Source: Rhodobacter sp. SGA-6-6 (GTDB taxonomy: Bacteria; Pseudomonadota; Alphaproteobacteria; Rhodobacterales; Rhodobacteraceae). From it: a stretch of DNA of 64,000 bases. How positions within the stretch are numbered: position 1 is the first letter of the stretch; every line of letters starts with the position of its first letter. Under the pieces are notes generated by a model. That model did no database searches. It worked only from the letters and a program-made list of their open reading frames with translations, and was not told the origin of the DNA. Positions 28,147-37,541 of this stretch are shown one piece after another. The stretch lies in assembly GCF_011043545.1 (NCBI RefSeq), contig NZ_JAAKGP010000009.1, positions 1 to 64,000 of the forward strand. The letters run 5' to 3'. Made by a program: the position numbers and the translations under genes.

Positions 28147-28860
28147 ATGAAGATCGCCATGTGGAGCGGCCCGCGGAATCTGTCCACCGCGATGATGTAT
28201 GCCTTCGCCGCCCGCGGCGATTGCGCGGTCTGGGACGAACCCTTTTACGCCGCCTACCTGGCCGCCACCGGGATCGACCATCCGATGGCCGGGCAGGTGA
28301 TCGCGGCCGGTCAGCCCGATCCGGTCAAGGTGGCGGCCGCCTGTCTGGGGCCGAACCCGGAGGCAAAGCCGCTCTGGTATCAGAAGCACATGACCCTGCA
28401 CATGATCCCGGGCTTCGACCGCGGTTTCCTTAAGGGGCTGACCAACGTCTTCCTGATCCGCCACCCCGCCCGGGTGGTCGCCAGCTATTCCAAGAAGCGG
28501 GAGAAGCCCACGCTGGAAGACATCGGATTCGTCCAGCAGGCGGACCTGTTCGATCAGGTGGCCGACCATCTGGGCGCCGCCCCGCCGGTGGTGGATTCGG
28601 CTGCCATCCGGGCCAATCCGCGGGAGGCGTTGGAGGGGTTGTGCCGCAAGCTCGGCATCTCCTTCACCGAGTCGATGCTGCACTGGCCGGCCGGGCCGAA
28701 GCCCTATGACGGCGCCTGGGCGCCGCATTGGTATAACGCCGTCCATGCCTCCACCGGCTTCGACGATCCCGAAGGCCCCTTGCCGGACCTGCCCGCGGAA
28801 TACCGGGCCTTGGTGGATCGGGCGATTCCCTATTACGATCGGCTCAGCCGTTACTGCTGA
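28147..28860 (+). CDS. P-loop sulfotransferase-family protein
   Basis: The product is 237 residues. The N-terminal MWSGPRNLSTAMMYAF resembles the 5'-phosphosulfate-binding loop, and VFLIRHPARVVASYSKKRE the 3'-phosphate-binding motif of PAPS-dependent sulfotransferases. DEPFYAAYL after the first loop and a C-terminal PYYDRL are typical of this small bacterial subgroup. No membrane segment, so cytoplasmic. The substrate is unknown; tight linkage to the aminotransferase (3 bases) suggests they share a product. True sulfotransferase activity is inferred, not shown. Confidence 0.7.
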   Translation: MKIAMWSGPRNLSTAMMYAFAARGDCAVWDEPFYAAYLAATGIDHPMAGQVIAAGQPDPVKVAAACLGPNPEAKPLWYQKHMTLHMIPGFDRGFLKGLTNVFLIRHPARVVASYSKKREKPTLEDIGFVQQADLFDQVADHLGAAPPVVDSAAIRANPREALEGLCRKLGISFTESMLHWPAGPKPYDGAWAPHWYNAVHASTGFDDPEGPLPDLPAEYRALVDRAIPYYDRLSRYC

Positions 28861-28882
28861 ACCGATTTGAAGGAAGCCGATT

Positions 28883-29803
28883 ATGACCGACCTTCCTGCC
28901 CCCGGGGCAGAGGCGGACCCGTCCGCCCAGGCCCTTGCCGACGCCCTGCCCGAAATCCGCTCTGCCAAGACCAGGGGCTGGGCGTTCTGCGCGCTGATCG
29001 TTGCGGTTTCCGCCGTGCTGCTGATCCTGCTGTCGGGGGTGGAAGGCAGCTTCCAATGGGTGATCATCATCCTGTTCATGGGCGGCTTCGGGCTTGTCAG
29101 CATCCATGCCTGGGTCCGCAAGCAGCACGAACGCGCGGTGATGCCGGTGATCGCCCGCGCCTTCGGGCTGGGCTACGTGAAATCGCCGAAGGATTTCTAT
29201 CCGACCCTGCCGAAGAACTTCATCCCGCAGGGCGGCCAACGCTCGGTGGACGACATGATGAGCGGCACGGTCGCCGGCCGCAGCTTCCGCTTCGCCGAAT
29301 GCAAGACCGAGACCGGCGGAAAGAATTCCTCCACCCTGTTCCAGGGGCTGGTGCTGGAGGTCCGCGCCAGCGGCTCGGTGCCCGAATTCATCATCGCCTC
29401 GGAGAAGGAGACCAAGGGCTTCCTGTTCTTCAAGGGCAAGGTGCAGGTCGAGGGGATGGAGTTGATCCGCCAATCCACCGGCAGCGACGGCCAAACCTAT
29501 GGCTTGTGGTCCCGCCCCGGCGGGCCGCGGCCGATGGCGGGCCTGGATGCCTTCATGGATCGGATCATCGCCCTGGGGCCAAGAGTGCTGGGCAGCGCCA
29601 CGCTCTATTCGCTGGTGTCCACCGGGCAATATTATTACGTCAGCCTGCGCCACAAGCGTGACCTCTACCGCATCGGCGGGCTGTTCGCCGACGAGACCGA
29701 GGTGATGTCGAATGTCCGCATGGCGGCGCGGGAACTCGGCCACCCCATCGAACTGGCGGCCGAAATCCTGCGCGCGGAAGAGGCGCTGCTGGCGGCGAAG
29801 TGA
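28883..29803 (+). CDS. DUF3137-like membrane protein
   Basis: The product is 306 residues. Two adjacent transmembrane segments (about 32-51 and 57-78) are followed by a ~220-residue soluble domain. The soluble part, with GTVAGRSFRFAECKTE and TLFQGLVLEVRA, matches what I recall of DUF3137 proteins. Function unknown. AAGGAAG lies 7 bases before the ATG. It follows the sulfotransferase gene by 22 bases and its stop abuts the convergent argG stop. Confidence 0.75.
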   Translation: MTDLPAPGAEADPSAQALADALPEIRSAKTRGWAFCALIVAVSAVLLILLSGVEGSFQWVIIILFMGGFGLVSIHAWVRKQHERAVMPVIARAFGLGYVKSPKDFYPTLPKNFIPQGGQRSVDDMMSGTVAGRSFRFAECKTETGGKNSSTLFQGLVLEVRASGSVPEFIIASEKETKGFLFFKGKVQVEGMELIRQSTGSDGQTYGLWSRPGGPRPMAGLDAFMDRIIALGPRVLGSATLYSLVSTGQYYYVSLRHKRDLYRIGGLFADETEVMSNVRMAARELGHPIELAAEILRAEEALLAAK

Positions 29804-31033
<1,230 letters not shown>

Positions 31034-31078
31034 TTGGGCCTCCGCAGGGCGAAACTGGCCGGGGTCTATTGGGTTTCG

Positions 31079-31092
31079 CTTGTGTAAACAAG
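31079..31092. promoter_or_regulatory. Inverted repeat between argG and threonine dehydratase gene
   Basis: CTTGTGTAAACAAG: arms CTTGT and ACAAG around GTAA. It lies in the 100-bp divergent region, centred 52 bases from argG and 48 from the dehydratase start, a good position for a shared operator. The regulator is unknown. Confidence 0.35.
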
Positions 31093-31097
31093 ACCGA

Positions 31098-31126
31098 TTG
31101 GCCTTGGCCCGCTCCCGCTGTAGGGT
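31098..31126 (+). promoter_or_regulatory. Likely promoter of the threonine dehydratase gene
   Basis: TTGGCC (31098-31103), 17 bases, TAGGGT (31121-31126). The predicted transcription start falls at or just before the ATG at 31134, so the transcript would be almost leaderless. Confidence 0.4.
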
Positions 31127-31133
31127 CGCCCGC

Positions 31134-32381
31134 ATGAGCGATTTTCCCGAAAATGCCCGCACCGCGGCCCAGGCGATCCGGGGTCTCTTCCCCGAAACCC
31201 CGTTGCAGCGGAACGACCATCTGTCGGCCCGCTATGGCGCCGAAATCTGGCTGAAGCGCGAGGATTTGACGCCGGTGCGCAGCTACAAGCTGCGGGGCGC
31301 GTTCAACGCCATGCGCAAGGTGCGGGCGAAGGACCCGGGCCAAGGCCATTTCGTCTGCGCCAGCGCCGGCAACCATGCGCAGGGCGTGGCCTTCGCCTGT
31401 CGGCATTTCGGGGTGCGCGGCACCATCTTCATGCCCGTGACGACGCCGCAGCAGAAGATCGACAAGACCCGCATCTTCGGCGGCGAGGCGGTGAAGATCC
31501 AGCTGACCGGCGACTATTTCGACCAGACCCTTGCGGCGGCGCAGGAGTTCTGCCGGGCCGAGGGGGCGCATTTCCTGGCCCCCTTCGACGATGCCGACGT
31601 GATCGAGGGGCAGGCCAGCGTGGCGGTGGAGATCATCGACCAGCTGGGCCGGGCGCCGGACCTGGTGGTGCTGCCGGTCGGCGGCGGCGGGCTGGCGGCG
31701 GGCGTCACCGGCTACCTGCGCGAGGTGGCGCCGCAGGTGCGGTTCCGCTTCGTGGAGCCCTTGGGCGGGGCCAGCCTGAGGACGGCGCTGGAACAGGGCG
31801 GGCCGGTCAAGCTGCCGCGGCTGAACAGCTTCGTCGACGGGGCGGCGGTGGCGCGGATCGGCGAACTGCCCTTCCGCCGGCTGGACTGGGCGCGGCCCGA
31901 GGAGGTGCATCTGGCGCCGGAGGACCGCATCTGCATCACCATGCTGGAGATGCTGAACGTCGAGGGCATCGTGCTGGAACCCGCCGGCGCGCTGTCGGTG
32001 GACGTGCTGCCGGAACTGGCGGAGGAGATTCGCGGCAAGACCGTGGTCTGCGTCACCTCCGGCGGGAATTTCGACTTCGAGCGGCTGCCCGAGGTGAAGG
32101 AACGCGCGCAGCGCTTCGCCGGGCTGAAGAAGTATTTCATCCTGCGGATGCCGCAGCGGCCGGGCGCGCTGCGGGAATTCCTGTCGATGCTGGGGCCGGA
32201 GGATGACATCAGCCGCTTCGAATACCTGAAGAAATCGGCGCGCAACTTCGGCTCAGTCCTGATCGGGATCGAGACCAAGCACGCCGAGAACTTCGCCGCC
32301 TTCACCGGCCGGATGGATGCCGCGGACTTCACCTACCGCGACATCACCCATGACGAGGCGCTGGCCGAATTCCTGATCTAG
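31134..32381 (+). CDS. ilvA: Threonine dehydratase (threonine ammonia-lyase)
   Basis: PLP enzyme that makes 2-oxobutyrate from threonine for isoleucine synthesis. The product is 415 residues. The Schiff-base Lys is K52 in [19 protein letters not shown] and the phosphate loop VGGGGLAAG follow. The C-terminal ~90 residues ([16 protein letters not shown]) form a single ACT-like regulatory domain, the short form found in alphaproteobacteria and Gram-positives. It shares CTAG with the convergent Hpt gene stop (32378-32381). Confidence 0.93.
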   Translation: MSDFPENARTAAQAIRGLFPETPLQRNDHLSARYGAEIWLKREDLTPVRSYKLRGAFNAMRKVRAKDPGQGHFVCASAGNHAQGVAFACRHFGVRGTIFMPVTTPQQKIDKTRIFGGEAVKIQLTGDYFDQTLAAAQEFCRAEGAHFLAPFDDADVIEGQASVAVEIIDQLGRAPDLVVLPVGGGGLAAGVTGYLREVAPQVRFRFVEPLGGASLRTALEQGGPVKLPRLNSFVDGAAVARIGELPFRRLDWARPEEVHLAPEDRICITMLEMLNVEGIVLEPAGALSVDVLPELAEEIRGKTVVCVTSGGNFDFERLPEVKERAQRFAGLKKYFILRMPQRPGALREFLSMLGPEDDISRFEYLKKSARNFGSVLIGIETKHAENFAAFTGRMDAADFTYRDITHDEALAEFLI

Positions 32382-32710
32382 GCGGCATCGCCCTTGGCCA
32401 GGGCGCCGAGGAAAGCCGCCTTCGATGCCCGGTAGACGGCGACGATCCGCCCCAGGTCGACGCCGGCCCCGTCGCCCTGTCCGGCCCGGCGCTCCCCCTC
32501 CTGGCACAGGGCGGACAGGTCCTTCAGCCCCAGGTTCAGCGCCGATCCCTTCAGGAAGTGCAGTTCCGCCTCCAGCCGGCTATCGGGCGGGCCGGCGGCG
32601 ATGCGGGCCACCACCTCATCTGCCTCTTCCAGGAAAAGCGCCGCCACATCGGCCAGAGCCTCCGCGCCGATTTCGGCCCGCAATTCGGCAAGCCTGTTCC
32701 ATTCGATCAT
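32378..32710 (-). CDS. Histidine phosphotransfer (Hpt) domain protein
   Basis: Stand-alone Hpt protein of 110 residues from the ATG at 32710, chosen for GGAGGG six bases upstream; TTG at 32716 and GTG at 32713 are alternatives. H51 in HFLKGSALNLG is the phosphorylated histidine. It is divergent from a response-regulator phosphatase gene, so it probably passes phosphate to or from that receiver domain. Confidence 0.88.
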   Translation of the reverse strand: MIEWNRLAELRAEIGAEALADVAALFLEEADEVVARIAAGPPDSRLEAELHFLKGSALNLGLKDLSALCQEGERRAGQGDGAGVDLGRIVAVYRASKAAFLGALAKGDAA

Positions 32711-32893
32711 CACCAACCCTCCGCAGCCTGCGGTTACACCCGGCTGGAAAGGTCCCAGACCCGCCTTAACAAAGCGTAACCCCGCGCCGCCCTGTCGCCG
32801 CGAATTTTAGCCTTCACCGGCGCTTAACACCCCCGGGCGCAAAGCTGGCCGAAGGTTGCGTGGGAGTGATCGCAGGTGCGCGGCGCAGGGGCT

Positions 32894-34141
32894 ATGACGG
32901 ACAGGCAGGAAGACGACGACGGCGATGCCGCCTTCCGCGTGCTGGTGGTGGACGACAGCCGCGCGCAGCGGCACATCCTGGCCATGTATCTGCGCAAATG
33001 GGGCTATGAGGTGATCGAGGCCGCCTCGGGCGAGGAGGCGCTGGCGATCTGCGCCGATCTGCCCGTGGGCTTCGTCATCAGCGACTGGATGATGCCCGGC
33101 ATGACCGGGGTGGAATTCTGCAGCCGGTTCAAGTCCTTGCCGCGCGACAGCTACGGTTATTTCATCCTGCTGACCTCGAAGTCCGAGAAATCGGAAATCG
33201 CCGACGGCCTTCTGGCCGGGGCCGACGATTTCGTGCCGAAGCCGGTGGGCAGCGACGAATTGCGCGCCCGCCTGCGCGCCGGCCAGCGCATCCTGTCGAT
33301 GCGGTCCGAACTGGTCGAGAAGAACCGCCTGATCGCCGCCAACATGAAGGAGTTGCAGGCGCTTTACGATTCGCTCGACCGCGATCTGGTCGAGGCGCGC
33401 AAGCTGCAGCAGACATTGGTGCGCGACAGGTTCCGCGATTTCGGCGCCGCCACCGCCAGCCTGATGATTCGCAGCTCGGGCCATGTCGGCGGCGATCTGG
33501 TCGGCGCCTTCCAGATCGACGACCGGCGGGTGGCGGTCTATTCGGTCGATGTCTCCGGCCATGGCGTCGCCTCGGCGATGATGACGGCGCGGCTGGCGGG
33601 CTATCTGTCCGGCAGCTCGCCCGACCAGAACCTGGCGTTCCAGCAATTGCCCGATGGCCGGCGCGAGGTGCGGCGCCCCTCCGAGATCGCCCGTGCCTTC
33701 AACCGGCTGATGCTGGAGGACATCCAGGTCGAGCAGTATTTCACCATGGCCTATGCCGAACTGGACCTGCCCACCGGCCGGGTGGTGCTGGCGCAGGCCG
33801 GCCATCCGCATCCGATGGTGCTGCGCGCCGGCGGCCGGCTGGAGCGGGTGGGGACCGGCGGGCTGCCGGTCGGGTTGATCCCCGATGCGGGCTATGAGGA
33901 CAGCAGCCTGACGCTGGCCCCCGGCGACCGGCTGTTCCTGATGTCGGACGGGTTGACCGAATGCCCCGGACGGGACGGCTTCGACCTTGGCGAGGAGGGG
34001 CTGGCGCGGATGCTGCAACGCCTGTCCGCGCTGGACAGCCCGGCGCTGTTCGAGGCGCTGGTCTGGGACCTGGCCGACTTCGCCGGGACCGACCATTTCG
34101 CCGACGACGTGTCGGGCGTGCTGCTGGACTACCTCGGATAG
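32894..34141 (+). CDS. Response regulator with PP2C-type (SpoIIE-like) phosphatase domain
   Basis: The product is 415 residues from the ATG at 32894 (AGGGG upstream); a GTG at 32876 would add six. The receiver domain (about 15-130) has acidic D20/D21, phospho-acceptor D64 in ISDWMMPG and K116 in PKP. A coiled linker (about 140-185) leads to a SpoIIE/PP2C phosphatase domain with SSGHVGGDLVG, VYSVDVSGHGVASAM and FLMSDGLTE. Such proteins dephosphorylate an anti-sigma-factor antagonist in partner-switching circuits. The arrangement resembles RbaY of Rhodobacter capsulatus, but orthology is unproven. Confidence 0.9.
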   Translation: MTDRQEDDDGDAAFRVLVVDDSRAQRHILAMYLRKWGYEVIEAASGEEALAICADLPVGFVISDWMMPGMTGVEFCSRFKSLPRDSYGYFILLTSKSEKSEIADGLLAGADDFVPKPVGSDELRARLRAGQRILSMRSELVEKNRLIAANMKELQALYDSLDRDLVEARKLQQTLVRDRFRDFGAATASLMIRSSGHVGGDLVGAFQIDDRRVAVYSVDVSGHGVASAMMTARLAGYLSGSSPDQNLAFQQLPDGRREVRRPSEIARAFNRLMLEDIQVEQYFTMAYAELDLPTGRVVLAQAGHPHPMVLRAGGRLERVGTGGLPVGLIPDAGYEDSSLTLAPGDRLFLMSDGLTECPGRDGFDLGEEGLARMLQRLSALDSPALFEALVWDLADFAGTDHFADDVSGVLLDYLG

Positions 34142-34575
34142 CCCGCAACCAGCGCCAGCATCGCCCGGTCGCCGTCGTTCGCCAGCAGATCCAATGCCTG
34201 CCCTACCGGCATCCAGACCGCGGTATGTCCGGCCTCGGTCGGCGGGCCGTGGGGACGGACCGGGCGGGCGAGGTAGACGGTGCACAGCTTCTCGGCCCAG
34301 CGGTCGTATTCCGGCATGTAGGTGAAGCGGCGGAAGGCGCCGATCCGACGGGGGGCGGCGATGCGCCAGCCGGTCTCCTCGATCACCTCGCGATGCAGGG
34401 CGGCGATGGGATGCTCGCCCCGGTCGATGCCGCCGCCGGGCAACTGGAACTCGGGCCGCGGCTGGTCCTGGTGGGTGACGAGGATGTCGCCGCCCAGCAT
34501 CAGCACGGCATAGACGCCGGGGCGGGGGCGATAGCGCTGCCCCGGTTTGACCGCTTCGCCGAAACGCCGGATCAT
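34129..34575 (-). CDS. Nudix hydrolase
   Basis: The product is 148 residues from the ATG at 34575. The Nudix box GX5EX7REUXEEXGU is complete at 48-70 (GGIDRGEHPIAALHREVIEE then TGW). The substrate is unknown; the small size fits a nucleotide-sugar or (d)NTP pyrophosphatase. Its 3' end overlaps the convergent phosphatase gene by 13 bases. It is divergent from hslO. Confidence 0.88.
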   Translation of the reverse strand: MIRRFGEAVKPGQRYRPRPGVYAVLMLGGDILVTHQDQPRPEFQLPGGGIDRGEHPIAALHREVIEETGWRIAAPRRIGAFRRFTYMPEYDRWAEKLCTVYLARPVRPHGPPTEAGHTAVWMPVGQALDLLANDGDRAMLALVAGYPR

Positions 34576-34584
34576 CCTCGCCCC

Positions 34585-34613
34585 TTGGTCATCGCTGCGC
34601 TTGCGCCTATATA
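34585..34613 (+). promoter_or_regulatory. Likely hslO promoter
   Basis: TTGGTC (34585-34590), 17 bases, TATATA (34608-34613), about 40 bases before the hslO ATG. The best -10 match in this part of the window. Confidence 0.5.
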
Positions 34614-34653
34614 GCGCGGATTGCCAGACATGGCGCCGCAAGGAAACCCCCCA

Positions 34654-35661
34654 ATGGCCACCGGCTACCAACTCGCCTGGGACGATACCGTCCTGCCCTT
34701 CCAGCTGGACCAGTCCGGCATCCGCGGCCGCGTGGCGCGGCTGGACGGCGTGCTGGACCAGGTGCTGAAGCAGCACGACTATCCCCCGGCGATCGAGGCG
34801 CTGGTGGCGGAGACCGCGCTGCTGACGGCGCTGATCGGCCAGACCGTCAAGCTGCGCTGGAAGCTGTCGCTGCAGGTGCGCGGCAAGGGCGCGGCCCGGC
34901 TGATCGCCACCGACTATTACGGCCCGCAGGCCGAGGGCGAACCCGCGCGCATCCGCGCCTATGCCAGTTTCGATGCCGAGCGGCTGGACCCGCAGGCCGA
35001 TCCGTTCAGCCAGATCGGCGAAGGCTATTTCGCGGTGATGCTGGACCAGGGCGAGGGGATGCTGCCCTACCAGGGCTTCACCCCCATTGCCGGGGGCGGG
35101 CTTTCCGCCTGTGCAGAGACGTATTTCGCCCAGTCCGAGCAGATTCCGACCCGGTTCTCGCTGGCCTTCGGCCGCAGCACCGAGCCGGACCGGGCCGAGC
35201 ATTGGCGGGCCGGCGGGGTGATGCTGCAGCACATGCCGCAGACCGGCGGCGTCGCGGCCGAGGGCGGCAGCGGCGAGGGCGGGCTGCTGACCCATGCCGA
35301 CATCCTGTCGGGCGAGGCGTCTGAGGACTGGAACCGCGCCAACCTGCTGCTGGACACGGTGGAAGAACTGGAGATGATCGGCCCTTCGGTGGCGCCGACC
35401 GACCTGCTGGTGCGGCTGTTCCACGAAGAAAGCCCGCGCGTCTTCGAGGCCCAGCCGGTGCGCTTCGGCTGCTCCTGCTCCGAGGAGAAGGTGCGCAGCA
35501 CGATGTCGATCTATAGCCAGAAGGACATCGCCCGGATGACGACCGACAAGGGCGTCGTCACCGCCGACTGCCAGTTCTGCGGCGCGCATTACGAGCTGGA
35601 CCCGAAGACGCTGGGCTTCGAGGCCGAGGGGGCGAAGACCGAGGTGAAGAATGGCGGTTGA
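34654..35661 (+). CDS. hslO: Redox-regulated chaperone Hsp33
   Basis: Holdase chaperone activated by oxidation of its zinc centre. The product is 335 residues from the ATG at 34654 (AAGGAAA upstream). The C-terminal zinc cysteines are C273 and C275 (CSCSEEK) and C306 and C309 (CQFC), the canonical CxC...CxxC. The N-terminal substrate domain has VRGKGAARLIATDYYG. The start of the next gene overlaps its end by 11 bases. Confidence 0.95.
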   Translation: MATGYQLAWDDTVLPFQLDQSGIRGRVARLDGVLDQVLKQHDYPPAIEALVAETALLTALIGQTVKLRWKLSLQVRGKGAARLIATDYYGPQAEGEPARIRAYASFDAERLDPQADPFSQIGEGYFAVMLDQGEGMLPYQGFTPIAGGGLSACAETYFAQSEQIPTRFSLAFGRSTEPDRAEHWRAGGVMLQHMPQTGGVAAEGGSGEGGLLTHADILSGEASEDWNRANLLLDTVEELEMIGPSVAPTDLLVRLFHEESPRVFEAQPVRFGCSCSEEKVRSTMSIYSQKDIARMTTDKGVVTADCQFCGAHYELDPKTLGFEAEGAKTEVKNGG

Positions 35662-36235
35662 GGACCGCCTGAACGAGATCCTGCGCCGCCGGACCGGCGA
35701 TACCTCCGACTACGACCTGAACCCCGGCCAGCATCTGCCGCCCGGCCAGGCCCTGCGCCCGGCGGCGGTGCTGGTGCCGGTCTGGCTGCGGCCGCAGGGG
35801 CCGCGGGTGATCCTGACCAAGCGCTCCTCGCATCTGCAGCACCATCCCGGGCAGGTCGCCTTTCCGGGCGGCAAGATCGACGCCGGCGATGGCTCGCCCG
35901 AGGCGGCGGCGCTGCGGGAATCGGCCGAGGAGATCGGGCTTTCCGCCGGTTTGGTGACGATTCTGGGCCGGCTGCCGGCGCATGAGACGGTGACCGGCTT
36001 TTCGGTCACCCCAGTGCTGGCGACAGTGGCCGAGGGCTTCACGCCGGTGCCCGAGGCGGGCGAGGTCGATGAGGTTTTCGACGTGCCGCTGGAGCATGTG
36101 CTGGACCGCGGCCGCTATGTCATCGAAGGCCGGCGCTGGCGCGGCGAGTGGCGGCGCTATTATGCTGTGCCCTGGGGCCCCTATTACATCTGGGGTGCGA
36201 CCGCGCGAATCCTGCGCGGGCTGGCGGACGGATAG
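35651..36235 (+). CDS. Nudix hydrolase, CoA pyrophosphatase type
   Basis: The product is 194 residues. RSSHLQHHPGQVAFPGGKID and RESAEEIGL combine the NUDT7/CoA-pyrophosphatase signature (LLTxRSxxLxxHxGQVxFPGG) with the Nudix box. These enzymes cleave CoA and derivatives to phosphopantetheine. It overlaps hslO by 11 bases and precedes the CCA-adding gene by 3 bases, so hslO-Nudix-cca form one unit. Confidence 0.9.
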   Translation: MAVEDRLNEILRRRTGDTSDYDLNPGQHLPPGQALRPAAVLVPVWLRPQGPRVILTKRSSHLQHHPGQVAFPGGKIDAGDGSPEAAALRESAEEIGLSAGLVTILGRLPAHETVTGFSVTPVLATVAEGFTPVPEAGEVDEVFDVPLEHVLDRGRYVIEGRRWRGEWRRYYAVPWGPYYIWGATARILRGLADG

Positions 36236-36238
36236 GCG

Positions 36239-37378
36239 ATGCGGATCGGTGGGAACTGGCTGGAACGGCAGGAGACGCAAGCTGTGCTGGACTGCCTGGC
36301 CTCGGGCGGGTTCCAGGCGCTGCTGGTCGGCGGCTGCGTGCGCAACGCGCTGCTGGGGGTGGAGGTGGCGGATGTGGACATCGCCACCGATGCGCGGCCG
36401 GAAACAGTCTCTAAGCTGGCGGAAAAGGCCGGTTTCCATGTGGTGCCGACCGGCATCGGCCATGGCACGGTGACGGTGGTCTCCGGCGGCATCCCGCATG
36501 AGATCACCACCTTCCGCCGCGATGTAGAGACCGACGGCCGGCGGGCGGTGGTGGCCTTCTCCGACCATATCGCCGAGGATGCGGCGCGGCGGGATTTCAC
36601 CATGAATGCGCTTTATGCCCGGGCGGACGGGCAGGTGATCGACCCGCTGGGCGGGTTGCCCGACCTGCTGGCGCGGCGGCTGCGTTTCGTCGGCGATGCG
36701 GAGACCCGCATCCGCGAGGACTACCTGCGCATCCTGCGCTTCTTCCGCTTCCATGCCTGGTATGGCGACCCGCAGGAGGGTTTGGACCCGGAAGGGCTGG
36801 CCGCCTGCGCTGCGCTTTCCGCTGGATTAGAGACGATTTCCCGCGAAAGGATCGGCGCCGAGATGCGCAAGCTGCTGGCCGCGCCGGACCCGGCGCCTGC
36901 CGTGGCAGCGATGGCGCAGGCCGGTGTTCTGACCCGGATCCTGCCGGGGGCCGACCCGCGCGCGCTGGCGCCGCTGGTGCATCTGGAGGGCGGCCTGCCG
37001 CCCCGCTGGCAGCGGCGGCTGGCGGTGCTGGGCGGGCAGGACCGCGGAGCCCGGCTGCGGCTGTCGAACCCGGAAAAGCGGCAGCTGGCGGCGCTGGACG
37101 AGGCGCTGTCCGGCATGGACTCGCCCGCCGTGCTGGGCTGGCGGCTCGGGGCCGAGGGCGGCACGGATGCCGTGCTGGCGCGGGCGGCGCTGACGGGCGC
37201 CCCGCCGCCGGCGGGTTGGCAGGCCGAAGTTGTCCGCGGCGCGACGGCGGAATTCCCGGTGAAGGCGGCCGACCTGCCCGGTCTGGCCGGCCCCACATTG
37301 GGCAGGCGCCTGAAGGAGCTGGAGCGGCGTTGGTGCGACTCCGCCCTTCGCCTGAGCAAAGAGCAGCTTCTGGCGTGA
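36239..37378 (+). CDS. cca: CCA-adding enzyme / tRNA nucleotidyltransferase
   Basis: Class II nucleotidyltransferase that adds CCA to tRNA 3' ends; 379 residues. LLVGGCVRNALLG (29-40) is the phosphate loop, and D45 and D47 in VADVDIATDA are the metal-binding acids. RRDFTMNALY, PLGGLPDLLARRLRFVG and EDYLRILRFFRFHAWYG are the neck and body signatures. No HD domain is present, as in the short alphaproteobacterial form. Confidence 0.94.
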   Translation: MRIGGNWLERQETQAVLDCLASGGFQALLVGGCVRNALLGVEVADVDIATDARPETVSKLAEKAGFHVVPTGIGHGTVTVVSGGIPHEITTFRRDVETDGRRAVVAFSDHIAEDAARRDFTMNALYARADGQVIDPLGGLPDLLARRLRFVGDAETRIREDYLRILRFFRFHAWYGDPQEGLDPEGLAACAALSAGLETISRERIGAEMRKLLAAPDPAPAVAAMAQAGVLTRILPGADPRALAPLVHLEGGLPPRWQRRLAVLGGQDRGARLRLSNPEKRQLAALDEALSGMDSPAVLGWRLGAEGGTDAVLARAALTGAPPPAGWQAEVVRGATAEFPVKAADLPGLAGPTLGRRLKELERRWCDSALRLSKEQLLA

Positions 37379-37429
37379 CAAGCCGCGCGCTTTGCGCTAG
37401 GAACGGCCGGCCAGCAGAAGGAGCAGGAC

Positions 37430-37462
37430 ATGGACGATGGGATCAACCGACACCTGATCTGA
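37430..37462 (+). other. Possible leader mini-ORF (10 codons)
   Basis: ATG at 37430 with AAGGAGCAGGAC directly upstream, encoding MDDGINRHLI and stopping at TGA 37460-37462. It lies 79 bases before the ABC-exporter pair. The ribosome-binding site is stronger than expected by chance. It could be a leader peptide or nothing. An imperfect GACAGG...CCTGTC stem follows. Confidence 0.25.
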
Positions 37463-37541
37463 CAGGTTCGTGACCCATCCGGCGCGGCCTGTCGTGGCCG
37501 CCTGACTTCCATGCCCTTCCAAATCCTGCGAGATTCCCGCC

